Below are positions 6,811 to 16,500 of a stretch of DNA of 40,829 bases, one piece after another. Both the position numbers and the translations under genes were made by a program. Under the pieces are notes generated by a model. It saw nothing but the letters and a program-made list of their open reading frames with translations. It had not been told where the DNA came from and did no database searches. Each line of letters starts with the position of its first letter. The stretch's first letter is position 1. Origin of the DNA: an uncultured Schlesneria sp. (GTDB lineage Bacteria > Planctomycetota > Planctomycetia > Planctomycetales > Planctomycetaceae); the NCBI GenBank assembly GCA_903834925.1, contig CAILLA010000198.1, positions 1 to 40,829 of the forward strand, given 5' to 3'.

Positions 6811-9411
6811 ATGACTTTGCGATTGATGCCCGAATCCCGGCTTAGATGCTCAACAGTGCTCCTTGTTCGGCTGTCTGTTGCCTGCCTCGTATTCTGCGCC
6901 ATACAGGGATGCCAACGGCAACCGGCCAAACCGCCGAAGGTAACTTCGCCTACCGTGGAAAAACCAACCGATACTGAGATGGGGAGCGATAAACCTGCGA
7001 CGTTGCCAATATTACTCGAAGTTCCAAATTTCAGCCTTGCAGATCAAGCCGGGAAAACATTTGGAACGGACGAATTGAAGGGAAGGGTGTGGGTCGCCAA
7101 CTTCATGTTTACCCGTTGCACGGCGACATGCCCCCGTCAGACAGCCAAGGTCGAGGAACTTCAACAAACGGTCGGACTCTGGCCGGATGTTGACCGACTG
7201 AATTTGATCAGCTTTACCGTCGACCCCGAACACGATACATCCAGCCGCCTTGACGAATATGCACAGGTTCATCACGCAAACCCTTTACTCTGGAAGTTTC
7301 TGACCGGATCACGGCCCGACATCTGGAAGCTCTGTGCAGAAGGGTTCAAGCTTCCCGTTTCTGAATCAGTCACGGACACGTCTTCACCCATCACCCACAG
7401 TCCAAAATTTGTGCTGGTCGATAAGCAGCTTCGGATTCGTGGTTACTATGATGGTCTGGCGGAACCAGATTTTCGAAAACTCATCGTTGACGTGCGATCG
7501 TTGCTTTCTGAATCTGTTACTGACGACACACGTATGCTGCACGTCGGGGTCCCCAAGGACGTGTTCTGCCCTCCCTGGCTACCACAACGAGCGGCCGATC
7601 AGCGGAAACAAGCGGACCAGATGCGCGTATTTCACGACTTCACATTCACGGACGAAATCGACGCCAGCGGGATTCGCTTTGTCAACCGGGTTGTCACCGA
7701 CGCGACAAGAAACTACCGCGCGAATCACTATGACCACGGGAACGGGATCTCGGTTGCCGATGTGGATGGCGACGGGTTACTCGACATCTACTTCGTCAAT
7801 CAGATTGGCGGTAACGAACTCTGGCGAAATCTGGGGGCGGGGCGGTTTGAAGACATGACCCAGGTTGCTGGCGTTGCGTTAAAAGGCCGAGTCTGTGTTT
7901 CCGCAGCGTTTGCAGATACGGACAACGATGGCGACCCGGATCTTTATGTCACGACGACTCGTCACGGCAATGCCTTTTTTGAAAACGATGGCAAAGGGCA
8001 TTTCCGTGATGTGACGGAAGCGTCTGGATTGACTCAACACGCACATTCGTCGGGTGCCGATTTCTTCGACTTCGACAACGATGGCCGACTCGATCTGTTC
8101 GTCACGAACGTGGGAAATTTCACGACGGATGAAGTTGCCTACGCGGGTGATTCAGACAAGAAAGAATTCCCCTTTTACACAGGAATCACGGATTCATTTA
8201 GCGGACACCTGTTTCCTCATCGCTTCGAACAAAGCGTTCTGTATCACAACGAAGGAGGAAACCGATTTCGCGATGTCTCTGAGGAAACCGGACTGGTCCA
8301 TCGAAAATGGTCTGGTGACGCCACGCCTCTCGATTTTAATCGGGATGGATGGACCGATCTGTACGTCGTCAATATGCAGGGAAACGACGACTACTACGAA
8401 AACATCCAGGGGCAGCGGTTTGAATGTCGCAGCCAGGAAGTCTTTCCCAAGTCCGTCTGGGGCGGAATGTGTGCCAAATCGTTCGATTACAACAACGATG
8501 GATTGATGGACCTGTTCGTGACGAACATGCACGCCGATATGTGGAAACGGGGTGACGGAGGAAATCTTGGTGCGACAGAATCGGAAAAGGCTCCGCAAGA
8601 CGTGTTGCCGGAATCGCTGCTGAAGAGCCGCGTGGTTGGGATGAATATTTTCGGAAACGGATTCTTCGAAAATCACGGCGACAAGTTTGAGGAGATTTCG
8701 GACAGGATCAACACAGAAACATTCTGGCCGTGGGGGCACACCGCTGCGGATTTGAATGCCGATGGATTTCAGGATTTGCTCGTCACCGCCAGCATGAATT
8801 ATCCATTTCGATACCACCACAATTCGCTGTTGCTCAACGATCGAGGGACACGGTTTCAGGGGGCGGAGTTCATTCTGGGAATCGAACCACGTCGTGACGG
8901 CCGGACGGCAGCACCCTGTTTCACACTGGATTGTGCAGCAACGGACGCAAAACACGCCTTATGTAAAGGGGGCTCTGGCCCTATTACGGTCTGGGGAGCA
9001 CTCGGGTCCCGTTCGTCAGTCATCTTTGACCTGGATCAGGATGGTGACCTTGATATTGTGACCAACGATTTCAACGGACGACCGATGCTTTTGCTCAGTA
9101 ACCTCAGTACCCGCAATGAGAAGCTGAAGTATCTGAAGGTCCGACTCGAAGGAACACGTTCGAACAAGTCGGGATTGGGTGCCCAAGTTCAAATCAAAGC
9201 CGATGGGAAAATCCTGACGCAGATTCAGGATGGACAATCGGGCTATTTGTCACAAAGCGCAATGCCGCTCTATTTCGGGCTGGGTGAAGCTAACGTCGTT
9301 GACCAATTGATCGTTCAATGGCCCAGCGGTCACCGCCAGGTGATCGAAGGACCAATTGACGTCAATCGTGAGTTATTGATCGTTGAGGATGTGAAAATAG
9401 CGGTGCAGTAA
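6811..9411 (+). CDS. SCO1/SenC domain fused to CRTAC1-like propeller and ASPIC/UnbV domain
   Basis: This encodes an 866-residue predicted lipoprotein (AIQGC lipobox, Cys34). Residues about 65-225 form a thioredoxin-fold SCO1/SenC domain. It has the copper-binding FTRCTATCP (Cys103, Cys107), the SFTVDPEHDT strand, and the distal His of THSPKFVLVD (His196), so all three Cu ligands are present. From about 270 to the end there is a CRTAC1-like part with repeats such as DVDGDGLLDIYFVN, DTDNDGDPDLYV, DFDNDGRLDLFV, DYNNDGLMDLFV and DLDQDGDLDIVTN. It closes with an ASPIC/UnbV domain (LRVRLEG-type strand, FGLGEANVVDQLIVQWPSG). SCO proteins deliver copper to, or reduce the thiols of, oxidase CuA sites. 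The ATG at 6811 is chosen because the signal peptide follows it; a TTG lies in frame at 6766. It begins 52 bases after the cupredoxin gene. Confidence 0.92.
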   Translation: MTLRLMPESRLRCSTVLLVRLSVACLVFCAIQGCQRQPAKPPKVTSPTVEKPTDTEMGSDKPATLPILLEVPNFSLADQAGKTFGTDELKGRVWVANFMFTRCTATCPRQTAKVEELQQTVGLWPDVDRLNLISFTVDPEHDTSSRLDEYAQVHHANPLLWKFLTGSRPDIWKLCAEGFKLPVSESVTDTSSPITHSPKFVLVDKQLRIRGYYDGLAEPDFRKLIVDVRSLLSESVTDDTRMLHVGVPKDVFCPPWLPQRAADQRKQADQMRVFHDFTFTDEIDASGIRFVNRVVTDATRNYRANHYDHGNGISVADVDGDGLLDIYFVNQIGGNELWRNLGAGRFEDMTQVAGVALKGRVCVSAAFADTDNDGDPDLYVTTTRHGNAFFENDGKGHFRDVTEASGLTQHAHSSGADFFDFDNDGRLDLFVTNVGNFTTDEVAYAGDSDKKEFPFYTGITDSFSGHLFPHRFEQSVLYHNEGGNRFRDVSEETGLVHRKWSGDATPLDFNRDGWTDLYVVNMQGNDDYYENIQGQRFECRSQEVFPKSVWGGMCAKSFDYNNDGLMDLFVTNMHADMWKRGDGGNLGATESEKAPQDVLPESLLKSRVVGMNIFGNGFFENHGDKFEEISDRINTETFWPWGHTAADLNADGFQDLLVTASMNYPFRYHHNSLLLNDRGTRFQGAEFILGIEPRRDGRTAAPCFTLDCAATDAKHALCKGGSGPITVWGALGSRSSVIFDLDQDGDLDIVTNDFNGRPMLLLSNLSTRNEKLKYLKVRLEGTRSNKSGLGAQVQIKADGKILTQIQDGQSGYLSQSAMPLYFGLGEANVVDQLIVQWPSGHRQVIEGPIDVNRELLIVEDVKIAVQ

Positions 9412-9436
9412 AGTTGAAGCAAAAGGGGATTCGAAT

Positions 9437-11203
9437 ATGCGACTCGCACGTCTGGTGTTAATTCCACTGCTGGCGCTGTCATTCCTCGTTAGCTGCGAGT
9501 CGCGTTCAAACAAAAACACCCCTCCATCAAAGGACGTTTTGGAACCAAACAGACAATCGGATCTTCCAAAAACCGCGCCCCCTCGATCTCAGGCGGTCTC
9601 AACCCCCTCTAAGTCCAATTCATCGAAAATCGAATTTTCCGATCGCACTGACGATGTTGGAATTCGTTTTTTATATCGCAACGGAGAAGAAACCGAGCAA
9701 TTTTCGATATTGGAGTCACTTGGCGGTGGCGTGGCACTGGTCGACTATGACCAAGACGGCGATCTCGATTTGTTCTTTCCAGGGGGTGGATCGTTTGCCA
9801 CGGATGGTGAGCCGACGGGGCTCACTGGTGCGCTCTATCGACAAAACAGACCAGGACAGTTCTCGCCCGTGACGAGTCTGGCTCGCGTCGATAATGACAC
9901 GCAATACTCACACGGTGTCGCGAGGGCCGATGCCGACAATGATGGATTTCCAGATTTGCTTGTGACCGGATACGGCGGCTTGCTCTTTTTCCATAATCAG
10001 GGGGACGGGACATTTTCCGAGTGCGCCATCAGTATCGGCTTGGAGGATCGTCTTTGGAGCAGTAGCGCGGCATGGGGCGACCTGAATGAAGATGGTGTGC
10101 TCGACTTGTATATCGCACATTACGTCAACTGGTCTCCCAAGAATAATCCCGTGTGTGCAAGCATCGCAGGGAATCGCCGTGACGTCTGCCCGCCAAAACA
10201 GTTTGACCCGCTTCCGGACGTATTGTATTTCGGCGTCGGGGATGGCACGTTCCGTGACGGTTCCCGCGAGGCAGGTCTTTCTCCGTTGGGCAAGGGACTC
10301 GGCGTGCTGATCGCCGACGTCGACCTGGATGGCCATCAGGATATCTATGTGGCCAATGATACCGTGCCGAATTTCCTGTACCACAACAATGGAAAAGGAC
10401 AACTACAGGACATCTCGGAATCCAGTGGCGCATCCGTCAACGACAAAGGCCTGCCAGACGGCAGCATGGGTGTGGATGTCGGCGATTTCAACCTTGATGG
10501 ATTACCCGACCTTTGGGTTTCCAACTATGAACGGGAGAATTTCGCCGTGTACAGAAATTTCGGTGGAAAGACCTTTCTTCATGTTAGCCAGGCGACAGGT
10601 GTGGCAGCAGTGGGATCTCAGTTTGTGGGCTGGGGAACGGTCTGTTTTGATGTCGACTGTGACGGCGACGAAGATGTGTTTGTTTCCAATGGCCACGTGG
10701 TCCACTTTCCGGACGCGGCTCCCGTACGACAACGACCATTGCTATTTGAAAATCTTCTCGGAAAGCGATTTCAGAATGTCGCCTCGAATGCTGGACCTTG
10801 GATGTCATCACCGCATGCAGGCCGGGGATGCGCCGCCGGAGATCTCGATCATGACGGGGATTTGGATCTTGTTGTTTCCTGCATGAACGAACCGGTGGCG
10901 ATTCTGATGAACGAAACAGTAACCCACCACCACTGGTTGCAGATTCGGTTAGTTGGTACGGCCTGTAGCCGGGATGCCCAAGGGGCGCGAGTCACAATCC
11001 AGACCGAGCTGGGCAAACAGTCACGACAGGTCAAAGGAGGGTCCAGTTATGGCTCAACGGGAACTGACTGGCTACATTTCGGGCTGGCGCAGACTGGTAA
11101 GATTCAGAAGATCGAAATCCGCTGGCCGTCCGGGGTTGTTCAGTCGTTAGTGGACTTCGCCGTCGATCAACGGCATATTGTGATCGAACCAGCAAACCCA
11201 TAA
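9437..11203 (+). CDS. CRTAC1-like FG-GAP lipoprotein with ASPIC/UnbV domain
   Basis: This encodes a 588-residue predicted lipoprotein: the signal peptide MRLARLVLIPLLALSFLVSC ends at Cys20. A Ser/Pro/Lys-rich linker to about residue 65 follows. The propeller then starts with FSDRTDDVGIRFLY and carries blade motifs DYDQDGDLDLFFP, DADNDGFPDLLVT, DLNEDGVLDLYIA, DVDLDGHQDIYVA, DFNLDGLPDLWVS, DVDCDGDEDVFVS and DLDHDGDLDLVVS. The ASPIC/UnbV domain contains GARVTIQTELGKQSRQV and HFGLAQTGKIQKIEIRWPSG. The ATG has aaggggat upstream, and the gene starts 25 bases after the fusion gene, so they are probably co-transcribed. It is the third CRTAC1-like protein in the cluster and the shortest. Confidence 0.92.
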   Translation: MRLARLVLIPLLALSFLVSCESRSNKNTPPSKDVLEPNRQSDLPKTAPPRSQAVSTPSKSNSSKIEFSDRTDDVGIRFLYRNGEETEQFSILESLGGGVALVDYDQDGDLDLFFPGGGSFATDGEPTGLTGALYRQNRPGQFSPVTSLARVDNDTQYSHGVARADADNDGFPDLLVTGYGGLLFFHNQGDGTFSECAISIGLEDRLWSSSAAWGDLNEDGVLDLYIAHYVNWSPKNNPVCASIAGNRRDVCPPKQFDPLPDVLYFGVGDGTFRDGSREAGLSPLGKGLGVLIADVDLDGHQDIYVANDTVPNFLYHNNGKGQLQDISESSGASVNDKGLPDGSMGVDVGDFNLDGLPDLWVSNYERENFAVYRNFGGKTFLHVSQATGVAAVGSQFVGWGTVCFDVDCDGDEDVFVSNGHVVHFPDAAPVRQRPLLFENLLGKRFQNVASNAGPWMSSPHAGRGCAAGDLDHDGDLDLVVSCMNEPVAILMNETVTHHHWLQIRLVGTACSRDAQGARVTIQTELGKQSRQVKGGSSYGSTGTDWLHFGLAQTGKIQKIEIRWPSGVVQSLVDFAVDQRHIVIEPANP

Positions 11204-11221
11204 AAAATTTCAGGCCAAACC

Positions 11222-11242
11222 CCACCCCCTCTACGGGGGTGG
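11222..11242 (+). other. Intergenic hairpin between CRTAC1-like and TPR genes
   Basis: A perfect 8-bp G/C-rich stem pairs ccaccccc (11222-11229) with gggggtgg (11235-11242) around a 5-nt loop. There is no T run, so it is more likely an RNA-stabilising or attenuating structure within an operon than a full terminator. Confidence 0.5.
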
Positions 11243-11278
11243 TTAACGGGCCTTTGCCCCAGCGGCTGAAAAACATTC

Positions 11279-12541
11279 ATGACGGACTCTTCGCCAAATC
11301 CCCTTAATCAACAATCGCGTAACAAAAAAATCCCACTGTGGACGTGGCCGATTTTTGCCTTGATTGTCATTCTCGGTGTTTTCTTCGCCGGGCGGCAATG
11401 GCAATTCAATCAGCCGGAAAGTCATTACCAGCGTGGGCGAGAGGCGTTAACAGCGGGTGACGACGACATTGTCCTTGCAGAAGCAGAGTTTTTGAGTCGC
11501 ACCGCCGGTTTCGAATCGCATGCAAAGTTGCTGCAAGGATTATTACTCGTCCGCAAAGGGAAACTCGCTGAGGCATTGACGCAACTGGAGCAAGCAGGGA
11601 GCGACGCCACTGTTGTCGAAGCCAGTGCAAACGCAGCAAAATGTTTTTACCAGCTGGGGCATTATCTCCAAGCGATTAATGCCGCAAATGCAGCACTGTC
11701 GCGAGATGCCAGTGCGATTGATGCACGTCGATGGCTGGCGGCAGCTTACTACGACCTCGGTGCCGTCGGACATGCTGTTGTCGAACTCGAACAGATTTCA
11801 CGGGAAGCAAAAGAGGACCCGCGACCAGATCGACTGTTGGGTCTGATCGATAAGGACAGCGAACAGTACATTAAGGCCATCGAGCATTACCGCGAATCGT
11901 TGCGCCGCGACCCAAAGCAAACTGACCGCGAAAAGATCCTGAATGAACTGGCCGAGTCACTCGTCAAACAAAACCTGTTTGATGAAGCACTGAGCGTCTT
12001 GAAAGAGTGCCAGCGGACAGCCCTGGTGTTGACGCTCGAAGCCGACTGCCAATATGCACTGGGAGAACCTGAAAAAGCCCATGATCTACTCAGCGACGCG
12101 ATGATACTTGATCCCCGGTATGTTCCCGCCAAATTGAGCAAGGGAAAGCTGTTTTTGGACGCGGGGCAGGCGGATCAGGCCGAGCGGATTTTCAATGAGG
12201 CCGTACAAATTGAACCCTTTAACCGAGTCACTCATTTACAGCTGTCCCAGGCCCTCAGACAGTTAGGACAGTCGCAGAAAGCAGATGACGAGCTGCAGCG
12301 GTCGCAAGAAATCAAATCGCTGGAGCGAGAATTCACGGATTTGCATGAAACGGCCATGCAGAAGCCCCTCGACGCGGAAGTTCGTTGTCGCCTGGGGGAA
12401 CTGGCTGACCGACTTGGTAAGCCAGAACTCTCGAAGATGTGGTTTCGTACGGCACTATCCATTGACCCTCAACACACAGGTGCCCAAAAGGGATTGATCC
12501 AGGCCGATCCTGCCACAATTCGCAGCCAAGCAGTAAAGTAG
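11279..12541 (+). CDS. Membrane-anchored TPR-repeat protein
   Basis: This encodes 420 residues. A short basic cytoplasmic tail ends KKIPLW, followed by one membrane helix (about 20-39, WPIFALIVILGVFFAGRQW). The rest is a string of TPR helices, for example HYQRGREALTAGD, AKCFYQLGHYLQAINAANAAL, AIEHYRESLRRDPKQ, YALGEPEKAHDLLSDAMILDP and GQADQAERIFNEAVQIEP. Most of the protein should face the periplasm and mediate protein contacts. It lies between a CRTAC1-like lipoprotein gene and a polytopic membrane protein gene on the same strand, with short gaps. A specific partner cannot be read from the sequence. Confidence 0.85.
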   Translation: MTDSSPNPLNQQSRNKKIPLWTWPIFALIVILGVFFAGRQWQFNQPESHYQRGREALTAGDDDIVLAEAEFLSRTAGFESHAKLLQGLLLVRKGKLAEALTQLEQAGSDATVVEASANAAKCFYQLGHYLQAINAANAALSRDASAIDARRWLAAAYYDLGAVGHAVVELEQISREAKEDPRPDRLLGLIDKDSEQYIKAIEHYRESLRRDPKQTDREKILNELAESLVKQNLFDEALSVLKECQRTALVLTLEADCQYALGEPEKAHDLLSDAMILDPRYVPAKLSKGKLFLDAGQADQAERIFNEAVQIEPFNRVTHLQLSQALRQLGQSQKADDELQRSQEIKSLEREFTDLHETAMQKPLDAEVRCRLGELADRLGKPELSKMWFRTALSIDPQHTGAQKGLIQADPATIRSQAVK

Positions 12542-12605
12542 GTCAACGGCCCTGTTTTCACCGATATTTGGCGGATGATTGGCGAACGACCATCGAGATT
12601 AATAA

Positions 12606-13733
12606 ATGAATTTCAGTCGCGGATATATCCTGGGGCCTCGTGCCGATTGGGTCTGGTTTCTCGGATTGCCCTACTTGTCGATCGCATTCGCGATGGCATG
12701 CCACCATTGGCTCCCTGTGATGGCCATGGCATCGGTCGGACTTTGGATTACGATCCCTCACCACTTTGCGACGTGGATTCGAACGTATGGACTGCACGAC
12801 GACTGGCAGCGCTGGAAGGGACCGCTGATTATCGGCCCGATCGTCGTCATGGGAACCACGGCTCTCGGATTGCGAACGGCACCGCAAACTCTTCTGCTTT
12901 TGACATTGGTTTGGGATCACCAGCATAGTGTGATGCAACAGCATGGATTGGCGCGGATCTATGACTTTAAGGCGAAAACGGGGGGGCCGCTTACGGGTCG
13001 GTTTGACCTGCTGCTCAATTGTTTCCTTTATGGAAACCTGTTGATCACAGCGCCACTATTCGTCCGATTGTGGGGGGCAGAACTGTACCGATGGCAATTG
13101 CCCGTCACGGCAGAGATGATCGAGTGGTTTCAGTGCCTCAGCTGGGTTTCGCTGGGCATTTTTGCCCTGGTCTATGTCGGCCATTTATTACGTTGTCTTC
13201 GAGCCGGCCATCAATTGAATCCAGTCAAGTACCAGTTTCTTTTTTCCAGCTATTTTCTCTGGTATTTCACCGCATGGCAGACAGACTCACTTCTGGTCTT
13301 TGGTATCGCACACCGGTTGATGCATGGCATCCAGTACATGGTGATTGTCAATTCGTATCTGGTTCGAAAAGGGCGATCTCTCGAACGATCAAATATGACG
13401 TCAGAATTACCCCCATCAACCGAAACAATTGTTCCCAGACGAAAGGGATGGCTGAATTCCTCATATCGAACACTCGCCTTTGTTGGTATGGGCCTGGTTT
13501 ACGTTGTGATCCATCAACTGCTGATTTTGCTGCCGCTCGACGAATATGGGTTCGGAATCGTGAATTTCATGAGCGTTGGCCCCCAGCCACGACCTGGCAT
13601 GAACGACGTCACCAAAGCGACTGCATACGATTTATTTGCCACCACACTGATTCAGGCAATACCAGTCACTCATTACTATTTTGATTCGTTTATCTGGAAA
13701 GTCAGTGATTCTAAAGTTCAGCAAGGTTTGTAG
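12606..13733 (+). CDS. Polytopic membrane protein with conserved-looking histidine motifs, function unknown
   Basis: This encodes 375 residues with about eight hydrophobic segments. Histidines cluster in motifs near membrane boundaries: PHHFATWIRTYGLHDDW (His52, His53, His64), WDHQHSVMQQHGLARIYD (His105, His107, His113) and AHRLMHGIQYM (His236, His240). Eight positioned His residues near the membrane resemble the layout of membrane metal or heme enzymes, such as di-iron hydroxylases or Brp/Blh-type oxygenases. No known family motif matches exactly, so no function is assigned. It sits between the TPR protein and a heptaheme cytochrome, consistent with a redox role or a heme/metal site. The start has only a weak upstream ribosome site. 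Confidence 0.75.
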   Translation: MNFSRGYILGPRADWVWFLGLPYLSIAFAMACHHWLPVMAMASVGLWITIPHHFATWIRTYGLHDDWQRWKGPLIIGPIVVMGTTALGLRTAPQTLLLLTLVWDHQHSVMQQHGLARIYDFKAKTGGPLTGRFDLLLNCFLYGNLLITAPLFVRLWGAELYRWQLPVTAEMIEWFQCLSWVSLGIFALVYVGHLLRCLRAGHQLNPVKYQFLFSSYFLWYFTAWQTDSLLVFGIAHRLMHGIQYMVIVNSYLVRKGRSLERSNMTSELPPSTETIVPRRKGWLNSSYRTLAFVGMGLVYVVIHQLLILLPLDEYGFGIVNFMSVGPQPRPGMNDVTKATAYDLFATTLIQAIPVTHYYFDSFIWKVSDSKVQQGL

Positions 13734-13863
13734 GTTTTCCTGAAGAAAAGAGCAGGGGACGAATGAGACGGGCAGAAGTCCGGGGCAGCGGCTTGTTGAA
13801 TATCTTCACGCATGAGATACGATCGGCCCAACTGAGTTCCATGTCGAAGAATTCTTACGAACA

Positions 13864-16245
13864 ATGAAGTACAAACCCTATCAAACGCTTTTCGTGGTCT
13901 ATTCCCTGGTGATTCTGGCCGGGGCATGGGAATTCTTCAGTCGACCCGCAAAGCCTAAACCCGATCCCGACATTTACGGAAGCCCTGCGCCCAATCTTCC
14001 TGAAACCATTTCGAAGCTTTACCCAAACCGCCCGGAAGCAGAATTCCTGCTGGGCCGCCGATTCGAAACGCTCGCAGGACGCGGATACCGTCAGGACGAA
14101 ATTCAGCGAGACCCCGCGTTATTGCAAAAGTTTGTCGATGACCTTGATGCCAAACTTTGCGAAGCGGCCGAACACTACGAACGAGCCATCAAACTCGGTT
14201 TCAATTCCGAGGAAAACCTCCATTACAACTACGCTTTAACATTGATCCGCATTCAGGCCGATCCCGACAAGATTGATCGGGCGATCGCCGTCTGGCGAAA
14301 GAATTTTCCTTTGTCAGACCGACGTGATCTCCAGCAACGGCGACAATCGATCGAGCAGCAATTGAGACAATTGCCGACTCCATCACGATTCGCCACAAAG
14401 ACGGCAGACAGCCTTCAACACATTGATCAAAAAAAGAATGACCTAAATCTGTCAGACAGAAGCATCGCGAAACTGCACGAGACAGACGTCGCTGGGCGAC
14501 ATGAGCCTCTGACGTGGCAGTCCCAGCCTGGTTTCGTTGGTAGTCAGGCATGCCGCGAATGTCACGTCAAACAATTCGAATCATACAATCAAACGGCACA
14601 TAGCCGAGCGCTCACCGAGGTCGTTCCGGATAACGAACCTTCAGACAACGAGTTCAATCATGCGGTCAGTGGGCGACGATATCGCGTGTCTCGACATGAG
14701 AATGAGTTGATTCTCCAAGAAAGTTTGCCACTTGATGATGGTACGGAATTTCCACTGACCAGCGCCGTGGCACGATATCGCGTCGGTTCTGGCCATTTTG
14801 CCAGAACCTATCTCTGCGACGCGGGTGATGGCTTTTTAGTGGAATCACCCATTTCCTGGTACGAATCAGCAAGCGGGTGGGATATGACGCCAGGCTTCAA
14901 CAAACCCGCTCACGCGTCATTTTCCAGGCAAATTCTGGAAAACTGTCTGTGGTGCCATGCAGGCCGAGTGGAAATGAGCACGATCAGCAACATGCGATTC
15001 CGACTGGTTGAAAACTCGATCGGCTGTGAACGGTGTCACGGGCCGGGCGAGTCGCACGTGAAACGGCAAATTACATCACGATCATCAACAACGGAACCAG
15101 ACGATTCCATCGTGAATCCACGCCGACTTTCGCGCAAACTGGCCGAAGCCATTTGTCAGCAGTGCCATTTGCAAGGTGACATTCATATCGGTGGCCATCA
15201 TGTTCGAGCGTCAGATTTTCGTCCGGGCCGCGCTCTCGAAGACTTTGCCACGATTTATCGCCTGCGAAAACGAGACACCGATATGACAGTAGTGGGACAT
15301 GTCGAGCAATTCCATGCCAGCCAATGTTACCGGCAGTCCGAGACACTAACGTGCGTCACCTGCCATAACCCTCACGAATCCATTGCGGCGAGCGAACGAA
15401 CCGAACATTTCCGGGCAATCTGTATGAAGTGTCACACAGACCGTGGTTGCCGATTGACCACTGCGGTTCGGGAAGAACAGTCGAAAAACGACTGCGTTCA
15501 ATGCCACATGCCCAAGTCACCAACGGAAGTCACGCACGTGGCGTTTACTCATCATCGGATTGGCATTCACCCGCTCAAAGACGAGGCCAATATTGCCAAC
15601 GCGAGTGATCTGCTGATTCCGCTCTCTGAACTTTCCGATTTTTCCGAATCTGAAAAAGACCGCAGCCTGATGCTGGCTCGATTGCAAATGTTTCTGATCC
15701 GTGGACCGGAATTTCATCGTTCGGATGCAGGACGGGAACTGAGCGAACAAATTCATCTCTGGTTGCAGAAGATACCAATTGACGAGGTTGACGCTGAAAC
15801 GGAATTCGCCAGGTCACAGTTTCTGTTTGCCAACGGTGATCAAATTCAGGGGGAAAGATCTGCCGCAAAAGCAATGGAAAATCCTCAATTGCGAACAGAG
15901 GAAATGGCAGTGCTTCTGGAACAATTAGGAACCAAGGAACTTGCCCTGAAGCAGTTCAAACAGGCTCGAATGAAATTTGAAAAATTGACGCAATTGCGCA
16001 GCAACGGACGCGATTGGTTTCAATTGGGGATCTGCGAAGAACGATCTGGGAGGATGGAACTGGCGATTCAAGCATTCGAACGCGCACGCCAACTTGAGTC
16101 TGGCAATCTCGGAATTTACGACGTTCTCGCAGAGGCATACCATTCCCAAGCGAACTTCGGCGCGGAACAGCGACTTCGTATCGACGCTGGCAAAATCAAA
16201 AGGAACGTGAAACCAGACGTCGCACCGAAATCTCCGTCGCGCTGA
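13864..16245 (+). CDS. Heptaheme cytochrome c with flanking TPR regions (cytochrome c554-like)
   Basis: This encodes 793 residues. An N-terminal membrane anchor (LFVVYSLVILAGAWEFF) is followed by a helical, TPR-like region (about 50-170). A central multiheme part (about 225-550) has seven CxxCH sites: CRECH, CLWCH, CERCH, CQQCH, CVTCH, CMKCH and CVQCH. The C-terminus (about 600-780) has more TPR helices. The block CYRQSETLTCVTCHNPH and the CERCHGPG motif are typical of cytochrome c554/NrfA-like TPR proteins common in planctomycetes. The hemes should face the periplasm. The protein probably moves electrons or reduces a small substrate, while the TPRs hold partners. A similar protein is encoded at 18251-20197. 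An eighth, non-CxxCH heme is not evident. Confidence 0.9.
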   Translation: MKYKPYQTLFVVYSLVILAGAWEFFSRPAKPKPDPDIYGSPAPNLPETISKLYPNRPEAEFLLGRRFETLAGRGYRQDEIQRDPALLQKFVDDLDAKLCEAAEHYERAIKLGFNSEENLHYNYALTLIRIQADPDKIDRAIAVWRKNFPLSDRRDLQQRRQSIEQQLRQLPTPSRFATKTADSLQHIDQKKNDLNLSDRSIAKLHETDVAGRHEPLTWQSQPGFVGSQACRECHVKQFESYNQTAHSRALTEVVPDNEPSDNEFNHAVSGRRYRVSRHENELILQESLPLDDGTEFPLTSAVARYRVGSGHFARTYLCDAGDGFLVESPISWYESASGWDMTPGFNKPAHASFSRQILENCLWCHAGRVEMSTISNMRFRLVENSIGCERCHGPGESHVKRQITSRSSTTEPDDSIVNPRRLSRKLAEAICQQCHLQGDIHIGGHHVRASDFRPGRALEDFATIYRLRKRDTDMTVVGHVEQFHASQCYRQSETLTCVTCHNPHESIAASERTEHFRAICMKCHTDRGCRLTTAVREEQSKNDCVQCHMPKSPTEVTHVAFTHHRIGIHPLKDEANIANASDLLIPLSELSDFSESEKDRSLMLARLQMFLIRGPEFHRSDAGRELSEQIHLWLQKIPIDEVDAETEFARSQFLFANGDQIQGERSAAKAMENPQLRTEEMAVLLEQLGTKELALKQFKQARMKFEKLTQLRSNGRDWFQLGICEERSGRMELAIQAFERARQLESGNLGIYDVLAEAYHSQANFGAEQRLRIDAGKIKRNVKPDVAPKSPSR

Positions 16246-16500
16246 ACCAACTTGGGTAAACTTTGCACGCATTACGGCAGAGCCCGACAAGAAGGAAACT
16301 GAAATTCAGCTGAGACAACCAAATTTCGGCGTCAACGTACTTGAAAACGAATAAGCAGATTCGTATGCTGAAAACAAGCACCCAAAATCAAAATCTGACC
16401 GCCCGAGTTTTTTCTAACTTCGGGTGTTCATCGTAATTTTTCGTGCGACAACACCCGTCATTTCGTTCTGGTTTTCTCTTCTTGCGTAAGGTGTCGAACA

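Noticed and set aside
8194-8955. 253-residue minus-strand open frame inside the SCO-CRTAC1 gene
   Set aside because: Same effect: the complementary strand of GAC/GAT-rich repeats lacks stops. The plus strand has continuous domain motifs.
13019-13684. 221-residue plus-strand frame overlapping the His-rich membrane protein
   Set aside because: It overlaps a frame with clear membrane segments and positioned His motifs; its own translation looks random and rich in Arg and Ser.
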